Below the pieces are notes generated by a model that was given only the letters and a program-made list of their open reading frames with translations, made no database searches and was not told the DNA's origin. This document shows, piece after piece, positions 34,456-43,292 of a stretch of 60,556 nucleotides of DNA. A program made the position numbers and the translations under genes. Position 1 is the stretch's first letter. Each line of letters starts with the position of its first letter. This stretch comes from Burkholderiales bacterium (lineage in GTDB: Bacteria; Pseudomonadota; Gammaproteobacteria; Burkholderiales; SG8-39). The DNA is taken from contig JAHDYJ010000015.1 of assembly GCA_023383795.1 (NCBI GenBank), positions 1 to 60,556 of the forward strand, written 5' to 3'.

Positions 34456-34616
34456 GCAGCGGCGGGATTGCCGGCTTCGTCGCGACGCCACGGAAGGTCG
34501 AACGCAGGCGCGCGCGCTTTGCCGCGCGCTCGCGCTCGCCGGCTCGCTCCTCGCCGGCTGCGGCTACACCGCCTGGCGCGCAGCGCGGGTCGGGTCGCCC
34601 GCACGGCGTAACGATC

Positions 34617-34656
34617 TACTCAGTACATTGAGTATTTTTACTCAATGCACTGAGCA
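34617..34656. repeat. orphan copy of the tandem double palindrome
   Basis: TACTCAG-taca-TTGAGTA (34617-34634), TTTT, then TACTCAA-tgca-CTGAGCA (34639-34656), followed by AATG. Layout, spacing and flank are the same as at 31405-31444, with diverged central bases. No DUF4143 gene is next to it; the nearest genes are ppa and a secreted protein pointing away. It may be the remnant of a lost DUF4143 locus or a second site for the same regulator. Confidence 0.6.
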
Positions 34657-34720
34657 AATGCGAACCCGCCGTGCCGCCGATGCCGGCGACGACCGGCAAC
34701 GGCGCCCGGTGCGCCCGGCC

Positions 34721-35593
34721 CTACTGCGCGTCCCGCTTGACGAAGCCCTCGATCGAGACCGTGTAGCGGTCGACGCCCTTCAGGTGGCGCACGCAGTACT
34801 TGGTCGGGTAGCTGCCGGCGACCTGCCAGGCCTTCGGCTGCTTGATCGGCGCGCACATGTCGGGACCGCTGGCGATGAAGGCGTGGGTGATCATCGGCTC
34901 GAGGAAGATGATCCGCCCGTCGTACGCCCCGTAGATGAAGGTGTGCGTGAACTTCGGGCCGCCCTTCTGCAGCTCCGGCGCCTTCACGTTGATCAGGTGA
35001 TTGCCCATGTCCGGCACCGCGGCGTCGACGTTGATGTGGTCGGGGTGCATGTACTGCGCCGGCACCGGCCTGGTCGCCTTCTTGAAGTCATCGCAGTGGA
35101 TCAGCTCGCCGCACGGTCCCGGCCGGATCGTCTTCACGGCCTCGCGGTCGGCCGTGTAGAAGTGGAAGTCGAAGTGCGGCTCGGCCCACGGCGGCGGCGC
35201 GGGCGCCATGTGGCCGTGCGGGTTCCAGTTGAAGCCCACCCACTTGAACGGGGCGAGCGCCTGCGCGGCCGCCGCGGGCAGCGTGAAGACGCGCTCGTAG
35301 TCGCCGATGCACTCGTGCGCGTCCATCTTGCCGTTGCCGTTCTTGTCGAAGCAGCGGCTCGTCGCGTTCGGCTCGGTGGGCAGGCCCTCGAGCGCCGCCT
35401 TGTCCATGCTCACCCCGAGGGCGAGCGGGTGGCCGCTCGCATCGAGCGCGACGTAGAGCCGCGCCTTGCCCTTGCCGACCGCCTGCGGCGCCGAGCTGAT
35501 CACCTTCACGTCCGCGGCCGCGGCGAGCGGCGCCGCGCAGAGAACGGGCGCGGCGACCAACGCGCAGACCAGACTGCGTTCCAGCCTCTTCAT
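34721..35593 (-). CDS. secreted TTHB210-like (DUF5602-type) protein with an EF-hand-like loop
   Basis: The protein has a Sec signal peptide (CALVAAPVLCAAPLAAAADV) and 290 residues in all. The block FNWNPHGHMAPAP...PHFDFHFY matches the TTHB210-like/DUF5602 pattern, which is rich in His/Asp and probably binds metal. A loop DKNGNGKMDAHE resembles a calcium-binding EF-hand. The ATG at 35593 follows AGGAGGGGAGACACC; a longer frame upstream is discounted. It is likely periplasmic. Biochemical role unknown. Confidence 0.7.
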   Translation of the reverse strand: MKRLERSLVCALVAAPVLCAAPLAAAADVKVISSAPQAVGKGKARLYVALDASGHPLALGVSMDKAALEGLPTEPNATSRCFDKNGNGKMDAHECIGDYERVFTLPAAAAQALAPFKWVGFNWNPHGHMAPAPPPWAEPHFDFHFYTADREAVKTIRPGPCGELIHCDDFKKATRPVPAQYMHPDHINVDAAVPDMGNHLINVKAPELQKGGPKFTHTFIYGAYDGRIIFLEPMITHAFIASGPDMCAPIKQPKAWQVAGSYPTKYCVRHLKGVDRYTVSIEGFVKRDAQ

Positions 35594-35742
35594 GGTGTCT
35601 CCCCTCCTGAGTGATGTTTCGAGCCGGTGGCACGAAGCCCTTCTCTCCCCGCGCGGCCGGTTCTCGTGCCGGCGCTCGCGGGTTCGGGCGGCTTCGCCTG
35701 CACGCGCGGCCCAGCCGGGCGCGCAGGCGAGGCGAAGCATAG

Positions 35743-35916
35743 CAGGCTACTGAAAAATGCAACCGCTGCAGACTTCGTCAGACGAAATCAGCGTGCAACC
35801 CAAACCCCGGCCGTACGAACAAGGGGGACAGCCCCTTGTATATTCCCCGGAACGAACAAGGGGCAAGCCCCTTGTATATCCCCTCGTGCGCACCGGCGGA
35901 GCTTCTCAACAGGCTG
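35743..35916. repeat. MITE-like hairpin repeat, copy 1
   Basis: About 174 bp bounded by CAGGCTACTGAAAAA on the left and TTCTCAACAGGCTG on the right, which are imperfect inverted termini. Inside are two tandem hairpins built from ACAAGGGG...CCCCTTGT arms followed by TATAT. A near-identical copy lies in inverted orientation at 53634-53795. There is no transposase; a short frame (MQ.L.TSSDEISVQPKPR) is shared by both copies but is unlikely to be a gene. The rest of the 35594-36035 gap shows nothing else. Confidence 0.7.
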
Positions 35917-36035
35917 ATAGACTTCTTCCGCACGCGGGCGCAATGGCGTCGGCGGCCACGCGCCGGCGCGAAGCGGAGCTGGCCCGGCTTATGCCACGGG
36001 GTCGCGCGCCGGCGCCGGGCGCGCCCCGCCGCCGG

Positions 36036-37784
36036 CTAGCAGCCGAGCGCCTTCCAGAGGCGCTCGTGGAGCCGCGCGTTCTCGTGCCGGTCGGTCACGA
36101 TCTCGAGGAGCTGCGGCCCGGCGGGCGGATCGGCGATCCGCCGGACGAGCTCTTCCCGCCGCTCGACGACGTACGCCGGGATCCCGAGCGCCTGCGCCAC
36201 CGGCGCGAACTTCGTCCCGTGCGGCGTCGCGACATGCGACTCGAAGTGCGGGAAGCCCACCTGCGGCACGAAGTGGAAGATGCCGCCGCCGTCGTTGTTC
36301 AGGACGACGAACGTGACCGGGACGCGATGCAGGACGGCGGCCCGCAGCGAGCCGAGGTCGTGGAGCACGGAGAGGTCGCCGGCGAGGACGTAGGTGGGCC
36401 TGGCCGGATCCGCGAGCGCGGTGCCGACCGCGGTGGCGAGGAGCCCGTCGATGCCCGACGCTCCGCGGTTGGAGAGGATCGCGATCTCGCGCCCGACGAA
36501 CGGAAAGAAGCCGTCGACGTCGCGGATCGGCATCGACGCGCCGACGACGATGCGCGAGCCCTCGGGCGCCGCTTCGGCGAGGGCGAGCACCGCCCCGGGC
36601 TCGGACGGGAACGTCACCTCGGCTGCAAGCGCTCGCGCGATCTCTTCCTTGCGCCGGGCGAGATGGCTCCTCCAGCGCTCCGTCCAGGCGCGCGGCGCCG
36701 GCGCGCGGAGCGCGAGCGCGAGCGCGCTCGCGACCGCGGCGGGCTCGCCGCGAACCACCGCCGTCGCGAGCGCCGCCGGGTCGCGCCAGCGCCCGTCGTC
36801 GACCACGATCTGCGGCATCGCGCGGCGCGACGCGAGCCACGCGTTCAGCGCCTTGGAGACCGGCGGCGCGCCGAACCGGACCACGACCTCGGGTTCCTCT
36901 TCAATCGGCAGACCGAGCGCGCGCGCGATCACCGTGCGCGCATCGACCGCGCCCACGCCGGGCTCGCTCAGGTAGAAGAGGCTGCCGGCGTCGTGGCGTC
37001 CCGCGCGCAGGTACGAGAGCGGATCCGCGAAGACCGGGAAGCCGCCCTCGCCGGCGAGCGACAGGATCGCGGACGCGTCGCGGCGGTTGCGCAGCTCGCC
37101 GGCGACGATCATGGCCCGGCGGCCCGCAACGAGCTCGGCGGCCGAGGCGATCGCGGCATCGCCGGGCGCCACCCGACCGGGAAAGTACCGCGCGACGTGC
37201 GCATGCTCTTGCGCAGCCTCCGCGCCGCCGGCAGGCGCCTCGATCGGCGGCAGCGGCTCGCGGAACGGGAAGTTGACGTGCACCGGCCCGCGCGGCGACT
37301 CGATCGCCTCGCTCCACGCGCGGAGCGCCAGCGCGCGCACGTAGCCGAGCAGGTCGGGGGCGGCGGTCGGAAGCGCGGCCTCGTGATACCACTTCGCGGC
37401 GCGCCCGAAGAGATGCACCTGGTCGACCGACTGCCGCTCGCCGACGTCGCGCAGCTCGTGCGGCCGGTCGGCCGTGAGGAAGAGCACCGGGATCCGCGAT
37501 TGCCACGCCTCGACGACCGCGGCGTGCACCTCGGCCGCGGCGGTCCCGGCGGTCACCATGACGGCGACCGGCTCGTCCGCGGCCCGCGCCAGGCCGACGC
37601 CCGCGAACGCGGCCGCGCGCTCGTCGTGGAACACGTGGTTCGCGATGCCCGGATGCTCGGCCGTCATCAGCAGGAGCGGCGAGTTGAGGTAGCCCGGGCA
37701 GACGCACGCGTGCCTCAGGCCCGCCTGCGCCAGCGCGTCCAGGAAGTGCCACGCGCACCGGTAGTTCGGATTCGAGAACCGCAT
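36036..37784 (-). CDS. menD: MenD-type thiamine-diphosphate synthase
   Basis: The 582-residue enzyme aligns by motif with MenD (2-succinyl-5-enolpyruvyl-6-hydroxy-3-cyclohexene-1-carboxylate synthase). It starts with a CVCPGYLNSPL region, has the catalytic Glu in DERAAAFAGVG, the ADRPHELRDVG block, and a ThDP-binding segment GDLSVLHDLGSL...VLNNDGGGIFHF. MenD joins isochorismate and 2-oxoglutarate in menaquinone synthesis. Start chosen at 37784; the longer frame runs into the next gene. No other men gene is in the window. Its neighbours upstream are acetoacetate-decarboxylase- and MaoC-like genes on the same strand, so a different ThDP reaction is possible. Confidence 0.78.
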   Translation of the reverse strand: MRFSNPNYRCAWHFLDALAQAGLRHACVCPGYLNSPLLLMTAEHPGIANHVFHDERAAAFAGVGLARAADEPVAVMVTAGTAAAEVHAAVVEAWQSRIPVLFLTADRPHELRDVGERQSVDQVHLFGRAAKWYHEAALPTAAPDLLGYVRALALRAWSEAIESPRGPVHVNFPFREPLPPIEAPAGGAEAAQEHAHVARYFPGRVAPGDAAIASAAELVAGRRAMIVAGELRNRRDASAILSLAGEGGFPVFADPLSYLRAGRHDAGSLFYLSEPGVGAVDARTVIARALGLPIEEEPEVVVRFGAPPVSKALNAWLASRRAMPQIVVDDGRWRDPAALATAVVRGEPAAVASALALALRAPAPRAWTERWRSHLARRKEEIARALAAEVTFPSEPGAVLALAEAAPEGSRIVVGASMPIRDVDGFFPFVGREIAILSNRGASGIDGLLATAVGTALADPARPTYVLAGDLSVLHDLGSLRAAVLHRVPVTFVVLNNDGGGIFHFVPQVGFPHFESHVATPHGTKFAPVAQALGIPAYVVERREELVRRIADPPAGPQLLEIVTDRHENARLHERLWKALGC

Positions 37785-37881
37785 GTCGGCTTGTGGCACC
37801 GCGCCCTCCCCCGGCGTTTTCGTTCGAGTGCCCGCCGGGTGCGCGCGACACGCCGGCGGAACGGACGGATCGTCCCGTCGA

Positions 37882-38613
37882 TCAGCGGGCCGGACCCCGG
37901 TAGTCGGCCGCGAGGACCGTCGCGTAGCGCAGCGCCATGTCGAGCTCGCGATAGCGTCCGCCCCGGATCTCGAAGGGCTGCAGCACGTCGAGCGGATCGT
38001 CGGGCGAGCCGGTGACCCGCAGCGTGCAGTCCATCGGCCGGACGAGCCGGACCACCGCGCTCGGATCGGCGTCCTTGCGCAGCACCTCGCGCAGGACGTA
38101 GCCGGGTCCGTCCGCGCGCGGGAACTCGCGCACGATGAGCCGCGGACCGGACGGCAGCGGCTCGAAGCCGAGCTTGGCGGCCGCGCTCGGCCGGCCTTCG
38201 AACTCGAGCCGCGCCGCGCCGCGCACCACGCTGCCGCGGACGCGCTCGCCGTCCTGCTCGAAGCGGACGTCGCCGTCCTTCTTCGGGAAGCCCATGAGCT
38301 CGCGGCCGCCGACGATCGGCCCGACCTTGTCGAGATACAGGAACGGCGCGTAGGTCTGCCCGGCGACATCGCCGTACCGGCACGGCACGATCACGCCCGC
38401 CTCGGTGTAGGGACCGTAGGGCGTGTCGCCGTAGAGCGCGATGAACACTTCGAACAGCGCGACGCCGCGCTCCGAATGCGGCGGCTCGAGCGGGGCCGGA
38501 ATGACCGGGCGCAGCCGCTCGCTCGAGGTCTCGCAGTAGACCGAGAGCCAGCGCACGTCGCGATACGGGCGCGGCAGCTCGGCGTAGAGGTCGGATCCGA
38601 CCGGGATCTGCAT
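37882..38613 (-). CDS. acetoacetate-decarboxylase-family protein
   Basis: The 243-residue protein has the fold motifs of acetoacetate decarboxylase: Glu in PYTEAGVIVPC (E71) and the Schiff-base lysine region ELMGFPKKDGD (K111/K112). It may decarboxylate a beta-keto acid, or act as one of the many ADC-like hydratase or lyase relatives. The ATG at 38613 follows GGAGGA. It lies 97 bp upstream of the MenD-type gene and 120 bp downstream of the MaoC-like gene, so a metabolic operon is plausible. Confidence 0.78.
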   Translation of the reverse strand: MQIPVGSDLYAELPRPYRDVRWLSVYCETSSERLRPVIPAPLEPPHSERGVALFEVFIALYGDTPYGPYTEAGVIVPCRYGDVAGQTYAPFLYLDKVGPIVGGRELMGFPKKDGDVRFEQDGERVRGSVVRGAARLEFEGRPSAAAKLGFEPLPSGPRLIVREFPRADGPGYVLREVLRKDADPSAVVRLVRPMDCTLRVTGSPDDPLDVLQPFEIRGGRYRELDMALRYATVLAADYRGPAR

Positions 38614-38733
38614 CGTGGCTCCTCCGTGTGCGCGCGGGAAATCGGGGGTTCGTGAATCGTCGGTGCGCGGGTACCCTAGCACAGCAAGGGCGCGCGCCGC
38701 AGCACGGCGCGTCAAGGAACCGCGGCAGCGCCC

Positions 38734-39639
38734 CTAACCGACTTGGGGCAGTCGCTCGTGCCCCCAGGCACGGCGGAGGTGGCCGACGATCGCCGGCCGC
38801 GGGTCGTGCGCCGTCGTGAGCGCGAACGCGACGTCGCGCTCTTCCCCGCTCGCGCGCAGCGCGACGTCCGCGCCGTAGGGCACCGGGCCCTTGAGCCACG
38901 CGTCGAGGCGCTGCGGCTCGTCCGGCATCGGCGCGAGCGGGTGCGTGGTGCAGTAGCCGAGCACGCGCTGCGGGTGATGGAACGCGGCCGGGAAGCCCGC
39001 ACGGCGGGCGTAGGGCGTCCAGAGGTGCAGCGGGTTGTAGTCGCCGGTGAGCTCGCACGCGCGCCAGGCGCGGCGCGCGGCGGGCATGCGCCAGCGGGTC
39101 TCGTTGTCGCTCTCGATCTCGGGCGCGTCGGCGAGCGGCGACGCCTCGGCGGTCGGCGCGCCGAAGCTGCCGCGGGCGTAGAAGGTGTTCAGGCTTTCCC
39201 ACGGCACGTCGCGCCCGAAGGCCACCGTCGTGTGCACGTCGACCTCGAGGCCCTTCTCGAGGATGCGGTGGGCGACGATCCGCGCGGCGAAGTCGAGCGA
39301 CGCGCCGAGCGGGATCGGGCGGTGCTGCAGCAGGTGGTTGCGGATCTGCAGCACGCGCCAGATCGGCACCGGGAAGCGCGGATGGCAGAGCAGCGCGAGC
39401 TGCAGCCGGAAGCCGATCGCGTGCGGCAGGAGGAACGGCACCCACTCGCTCGGCCACACGCCGGCGAGCGCGCAGAAGTCGGCGACGTCGTGATCGCGCA
39501 CGCGGTAATCGCGCCACTGCGCGGCGATCTCGGGAACGACGGGGCCGCCGTCCGCCCGCGCCTTCGGCCACAGCGCGCCCGCCATGTAGCGGCGCGCGGA
39601 CGGCGTGCGGCGGTAGTCGAGTCGGATCGCTGCGGCCAC
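38734..39639 (-). CDS. MaoC-like hot-dog dehydratase
   Basis: The C-terminal half has the hydratase 2 signature (GDYNPLHLW, then AFHHPQRVLGYC), characteristic of MaoC-like enoyl-CoA hydratases. The N-terminal half (PVPIWRVLQIRNHLLQHRPI) looks like the paired, non-catalytic hot-dog. The GTG at 39639 is my best start; the frame is open further upstream, so the start is uncertain. It probably hydrates an acyl-thioester. It is the first gene of a possible three-gene set with the ADC-like and MenD-type genes. Confidence 0.68.
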   Translation of the reverse strand: MAAAIRLDYRRTPSARRYMAGALWPKARADGGPVVPEIAAQWRDYRVRDHDVADFCALAGVWPSEWVPFLLPHAIGFRLQLALLCHPRFPVPIWRVLQIRNHLLQHRPIPLGASLDFAARIVAHRILEKGLEVDVHTTVAFGRDVPWESLNTFYARGSFGAPTAEASPLADAPEIESDNETRWRMPAARRAWRACELTGDYNPLHLWTPYARRAGFPAAFHHPQRVLGYCTTHPLAPMPDEPQRLDAWLKGPVPYGADVALRASGEERDVAFALTTAHDPRPAIVGHLRRAWGHERLPQVG

Positions 39640-39920
39640 GGTGCGGAAGTCCGGCCGGAGGCGACCGGGTCGGACGAGGATAACGCCTGCGGGCGCCGCG
39701 CCGGCATGCGCATCGCGCGGGCGGTGAGAAGGAAGGCACGGGGGCGAGCGCATTTCGCAGGCAAGCGTCCCGATCCGGAATCGCCGGAGATCATCCGGAC
39801 GCTCGGATCGGGCGCAGGTTCCGACGAAGAGCTGGATGGTTGTCGATCCTCGAGCGCGTCGGCGCACCAGGAGCGATCCGCGGTGTTGCCCCTTCACGGC
39901 GTCCCCGGCATCATCCCCCG

Positions 39921-40445
39921 GTGCGCATCAACCGTACCGAGCTCGGCTTCGCCGCCTTCGCGGTCGTTTCGGGCGTGCTCTGTCTGTGGCTCGGCGGGCT
40001 CGAGGCCGTCGAGCGCGCGTTCGGGAGCGCGGGGCGCACGATCCTCATGATCCTGCCGCTCTTCGCGGCGGGGCTGCTGCTCGCGGGGCTGGTGCACGTG
40101 CTGGTGCCGCGCGCAGCGGTGGCGCGCTGGCTGGGTGCGGCATCCGGGGTGCGCGGCCTCGCGATCGCGATGGGCGTGGGCGCGGTCACGCCGGGCGGGC
40201 CGTTCACGTCCTTTCCGCTGGTCGTCGCGCTCGCCGAGGCCGGCGCCGACATCGGCGTGCTGGTGGCCTATCTCACTTCCTGGGCGACGCTCGGCATCCA
40301 CCGGATCCTGATCTGGGAGATTCCGCTGCTCGGCGCGGATTTCGTCGCGCTGCGGGTTCTCGCTTCGCTGCCGCTCGCGGTGCTCGCGGGGCTCCTCGCG
40401 CGTGCGATCGCGCTGCGGCTCGCCGCGCGGCGCGGGAGCGACTGA
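39921..40445 (+). CDS. permease half-protein A
   Basis: A 174-residue membrane protein with about five hydrophobic segments. Its core (VGAVTPGGPFTSFPLVVAL, then YLTSWATLGIHRILIWEIPLLG) is the repeat of the predicted permease family related to ArsP_1/YraQ. Those permeases normally hold two such halves in one 300-350 residue chain. Here the second half is the next gene, 3 nt downstream. The GTG start is a guess; an ATG at 39840 gives a longer non-hydrophobic N-terminus. The transported substrate is unknown. Confidence 0.7.
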   Translation: MRINRTELGFAAFAVVSGVLCLWLGGLEAVERAFGSAGRTILMILPLFAAGLLLAGLVHVLVPRAAVARWLGAASGVRGLAIAMGVGAVTPGGPFTSFPLVVALAEAGADIGVLVAYLTSWATLGIHRILIWEIPLLGADFVALRVLASLPLAVLAGLLARAIALRLAARRGSD

Positions 40446-40448
40446 GCC

Positions 40449-40949
40449 GTGGTCGCCGCGTTCATCCTCTGGAGCCTGGCGATCGCGGCGGGCGTCGTCG
40501 CGTACCGTCGCTCGCCGGCGGCGCTCGCCGAGGGCGGGCGACGCGCGCTCGCGATCGCGCGCGGCCTCGCGATCCGGCTTCCGCTCGCGATTCTCGCCGC
40601 CTCGTTCCTCTCGCAGATCCTGCCGCGCGACATCGTGGGCGCCTGGATCGGCGCGGGCTCGGGCATGCTCGGCGTGCTGATCGCCACGGCGGCCGGCGCG
40701 TTCATGCCGGGCGGGCCGTTCGTCGCCTTCCCGCTCGCGGTGTCGTTCTACGACGCCGGCGCAGGCTTGCCGCAGATCGTCGCGCTCATCACGTCGTGGT
40801 CGGTGCTGGGGTTCGTTCGCATCGTGAGCTACGAGTGGCCCATGCTCGGGCCGCGCTTCGTGGCGCTGCGCGTCGCGTCGACGATCGTGCTGCCGCCGCT
40901 GTCGGCGGGGCTTGCGGCGGCGATGCTGTGGCTGGCGGCGCGCGGCTAG
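40449..40949 (+). CDS. permease half-protein B
   Basis: The 166-residue membrane protein is a paralogue of the preceding half: GAFMPGGPFVAFPLAVSFYD and ALITSWSVLGFVRIVSYEWP match its partner's core motifs, in the same order. It starts with GTG just after the upstream stop. The two probably assemble as a heterodimer that stands in for one permease with internal duplication. It converges with the patatin gene, whose stop is 5 bp away. Confidence 0.72.
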   Translation: MVAAFILWSLAIAAGVVAYRRSPAALAEGGRRALAIARGLAIRLPLAILAASFLSQILPRDIVGAWIGAGSGMLGVLIATAAGAFMPGGPFVAFPLAVSFYDAGAGLPQIVALITSWSVLGFVRIVSYEWPMLGPRFVALRVASTIVLPPLSAGLAAAMLWLAARG

Positions 40950-40953
40950 GGGT

Positions 40954-43137
40954 TCACGGCTGCTTCCCGAGCAGCCGCGCAACTTCCCTGAGCGACGCCG
41001 CGTTCCAGTCGTAGCAGGACGGTGTCACGCCGCCCTCCCCGCCGCCGAGGAGATAGCTCGCGATGCGCTCGCGCGCGGCGCTCGAGAGCGCCCAGCCGAG
41101 CGGCGGCTGGAGGTCGGGGGTCTTGGGATCGCACATCCGGAAGTGGAAGAACTTGCCGCGGTGCTCGGCCGTCCACGCCTGCAGGCGCGCGGCGGCCTCC
41201 TGTCCGCGGCCGGAGCGCACGCGCTCGTAGCTGCGAAGCGTCGAGCGCAGCTCGTAGGCGAAGCGGATCGGCGCGCGCACGGGGCTGCCGGCGAGCTCCT
41301 CCGGCAGCCCGGGGTCGCTGCTGATCAGGATGACGAGCGGGTACACTGGCGCGCCGCGCGCGCTCACCACCGCGGTCGGTCCTTTCGGCATCGCCGAGGT
41401 GTCCACCACGGCCGGCGGCGCATCCGGCGCGGGCGCGCAGACGAGCGTCGCGCACGCGAACGCCAGGAGCTCGAGCGCGGTCTCGGCGCCGTAGTTCTCG
41501 AAGAGGCCGCCGTCCTGCAGGCGTCCCTCGATCGCGCCGTCGCGCTTCCACATGCCGGGCGGGCTGACGAGCGGGAAGCGCGCGCTGTTGTGGGCGGCCG
41601 TCGAGAGCCGCAGGTCGCGGCCGATGCGCGCGAGCTGGTCGTTCGCGCGCGCGAAGAACGCCTCCTCCGGGCCGGCGCCGTAGCGCAGATTGCTCGCGAC
41701 CATGCGCCGCCCGTTGTCGACCCAGGTCGCGTTCAGGAAGAGCGCGGGCCACGGCCGCGGCGCGGCAAGTGCGGCGAGCGAGGACTGCAGCAGGTCGGCC
41801 TCGGTCGTCCGCCGGAACGCCACCTCGAAGCTTCGCTCGAGCGCGGCGCCGCGGTCCGGGAACAGCGGGAGCGGCACGAAACGCTGCGTGAGGTCCGGAT
41901 ACAGCAGCGCGGCCGACACCGGCCCGAGGAAGTCGTGGCCGAGGACGCGCCGCGCGCAGTCCATCATCCCCTCCGGGCAGGCGCTCGCGTACTGCGCCGG
42001 CGGCAGCGCGAGCAGCGCGCGATAGATCGTCGCGCCGACCGAGCCGCCCGAGACGCCGCTCACCGCGAAGAGCCGCTGCGGCAGCGCCGGTCCGGCGGCG
42101 TCGTGCAGCGCGCCGAGCACGGTGCCGGTCCAGTAGGCGGCGCGAATGCCGCCGCCGGCCGTCGCGACGATCACGAACGGCGCCGGCGCGTCGGCCGAGG
42201 TCGCGTTCGCCTTGCGCCACTCCTCCAGCGCCGCGCCCACGGTGAGGCGCGCCGACAGCTCGGCGGGCTCCGGTGCATGGCGGATCTCGTGGTTGTCGTT
42301 GGTGCAGCTCGAGGCGAGCGCGAGCAGGCCCAGCGCGGTGAGCAGCGGAAAGCCCCAGCGGTCGGCGAAGTAGCTGAGCGCGCTGCCCACCGGCAGCCAG
42401 GTCGCGCCCCACAGGAAGAGCAGGATCATCGCGCCGGCACGCGCGCCGAACGCGACCGGGGCGGCGAGCGCCAGCGCGAACATGAGCACCCACGTCGCGA
42501 CGAGCGCCACGAAGAAGATCCAGCGCAGGTTGATCGCATCGCCGACCGCCATGCCCCGCGAGGGCATGTGCAGCGCGTCGCGCAGCGTCGGATGCGGCGG
42601 CACGCTCGCCGGCCCGATCTCGGCCGCTTCGAACAGGCGCGCGACCGCGGCGAGGAACGTGCGGTTGCGCCGCGCGGCGGCCTCGGCGAGCCGCGCCGCC
42701 CAGCGCCGGCGCCTCCAGAGGAGCAGCACGAAGACCACCATGCCGCCGAGCGACCAGGCGGCGAGCGCGAGCTGGCCCGCCTGCCACGCGCTCAGCACGA
42801 CCAGCGCGAAGGCAGCGGCGCCGAGCACGCGCGGCAGCCAGCGGCGCGCGAAGTTGTAGCACGGCAGGCAGGTCGGGAGCTCCGCCCAGCGGATGTCGAG
42901 CAGCACGCGCGCCCAGCCCCAGATGCTGAGCGCCCACGCGAGCACCCCCGCCGTGAGCCGCAGCGTCTTGCCGTCCTCGCCGTAGGCGACGAGAAGATCG
43001 CGGCCCTGGTCGGTCAGCAGCAGCACGCCGCCCGCCACCAGCACGAGCACGCTGAAGCGGCAGCGGGCGAGCGCGAAGCTCGCCGCGCGCAGCCAGCCGG
43101 CGACCGAGGGTTCCTGCGAGGCGTCGGCGGTGCTCAT
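40954..43137 (-). CDS. membrane-anchored patatin-like phospholipase
   Basis: The 727-residue protein has several transmembrane helices in its first 280 residues (VLVLVAGGVLLL, ALVVLSAWQAGQLAL, WIFFVALVATWVLMFAL). A patatin domain follows, with the oxyanion loop TAGGGIRAAYWTG, nucleophile elbow GVSGGSVG and catalytic DGG in LQDGGLFENYG. Patatins are Ser/Asp-dyad lipid acyl hydrolases. The active site likely faces the cytoplasm, though topology is inferred. The size is larger than simple patatins. No defence partner such as a cyclase is adjacent, so a lipid metabolic role is the default. Confidence 0.82.
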   Translation of the reverse strand: MSTADASQEPSVAGWLRAASFALARCRFSVLVLVAGGVLLLTDQGRDLLVAYGEDGKTLRLTAGVLAWALSIWGWARVLLDIRWAELPTCLPCYNFARRWLPRVLGAAAFALVVLSAWQAGQLALAAWSLGGMVVFVLLLWRRRRWAARLAEAAARRNRTFLAAVARLFEAAEIGPASVPPHPTLRDALHMPSRGMAVGDAINLRWIFFVALVATWVLMFALALAAPVAFGARAGAMILLFLWGATWLPVGSALSYFADRWGFPLLTALGLLALASSCTNDNHEIRHAPEPAELSARLTVGAALEEWRKANATSADAPAPFVIVATAGGGIRAAYWTGTVLGALHDAAGPALPQRLFAVSGVSGGSVGATIYRALLALPPAQYASACPEGMMDCARRVLGHDFLGPVSAALLYPDLTQRFVPLPLFPDRGAALERSFEVAFRRTTEADLLQSSLAALAAPRPWPALFLNATWVDNGRRMVASNLRYGAGPEEAFFARANDQLARIGRDLRLSTAAHNSARFPLVSPPGMWKRDGAIEGRLQDGGLFENYGAETALELLAFACATLVCAPAPDAPPAVVDTSAMPKGPTAVVSARGAPVYPLVILISSDPGLPEELAGSPVRAPIRFAYELRSTLRSYERVRSGRGQEAAARLQAWTAEHRGKFFHFRMCDPKTPDLQPPLGWALSSAARERIASYLLGGGEGGVTPSCYDWNAASLREVARLLGKQP

Positions 43138-43292
43138 GACTGGGCCGCCCGGGCAAAAAGACCGCCAAGTCTAGGCCGGGAGCCCAGGGGAGCAATAGAC
43201 CCGACGGTCTAATGAACGGATCGGCCGCGCGGGATCGCGCGGCCGGCGAGGGGGCGGATGAGGCACGCGCGCCGCGCGGCGCATGCCGCCGG

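Noticed and set aside
35820-35890. Short repeats as a CRISPR array
   Set aside because: There are only two hairpin units, each palindromic, with no regular spacers; the same block recurs inverted at 53.7 kb, so it is a MITE-like repeat.
33960-38685. Shared 11-mer CCTAGCACAGC at 33967 and 38675 as a common regulator site
   Set aside because: Both copies lie upstream of minus-strand genes and may be -10-like promoter sequence, but two short matches are too little to claim an operator.
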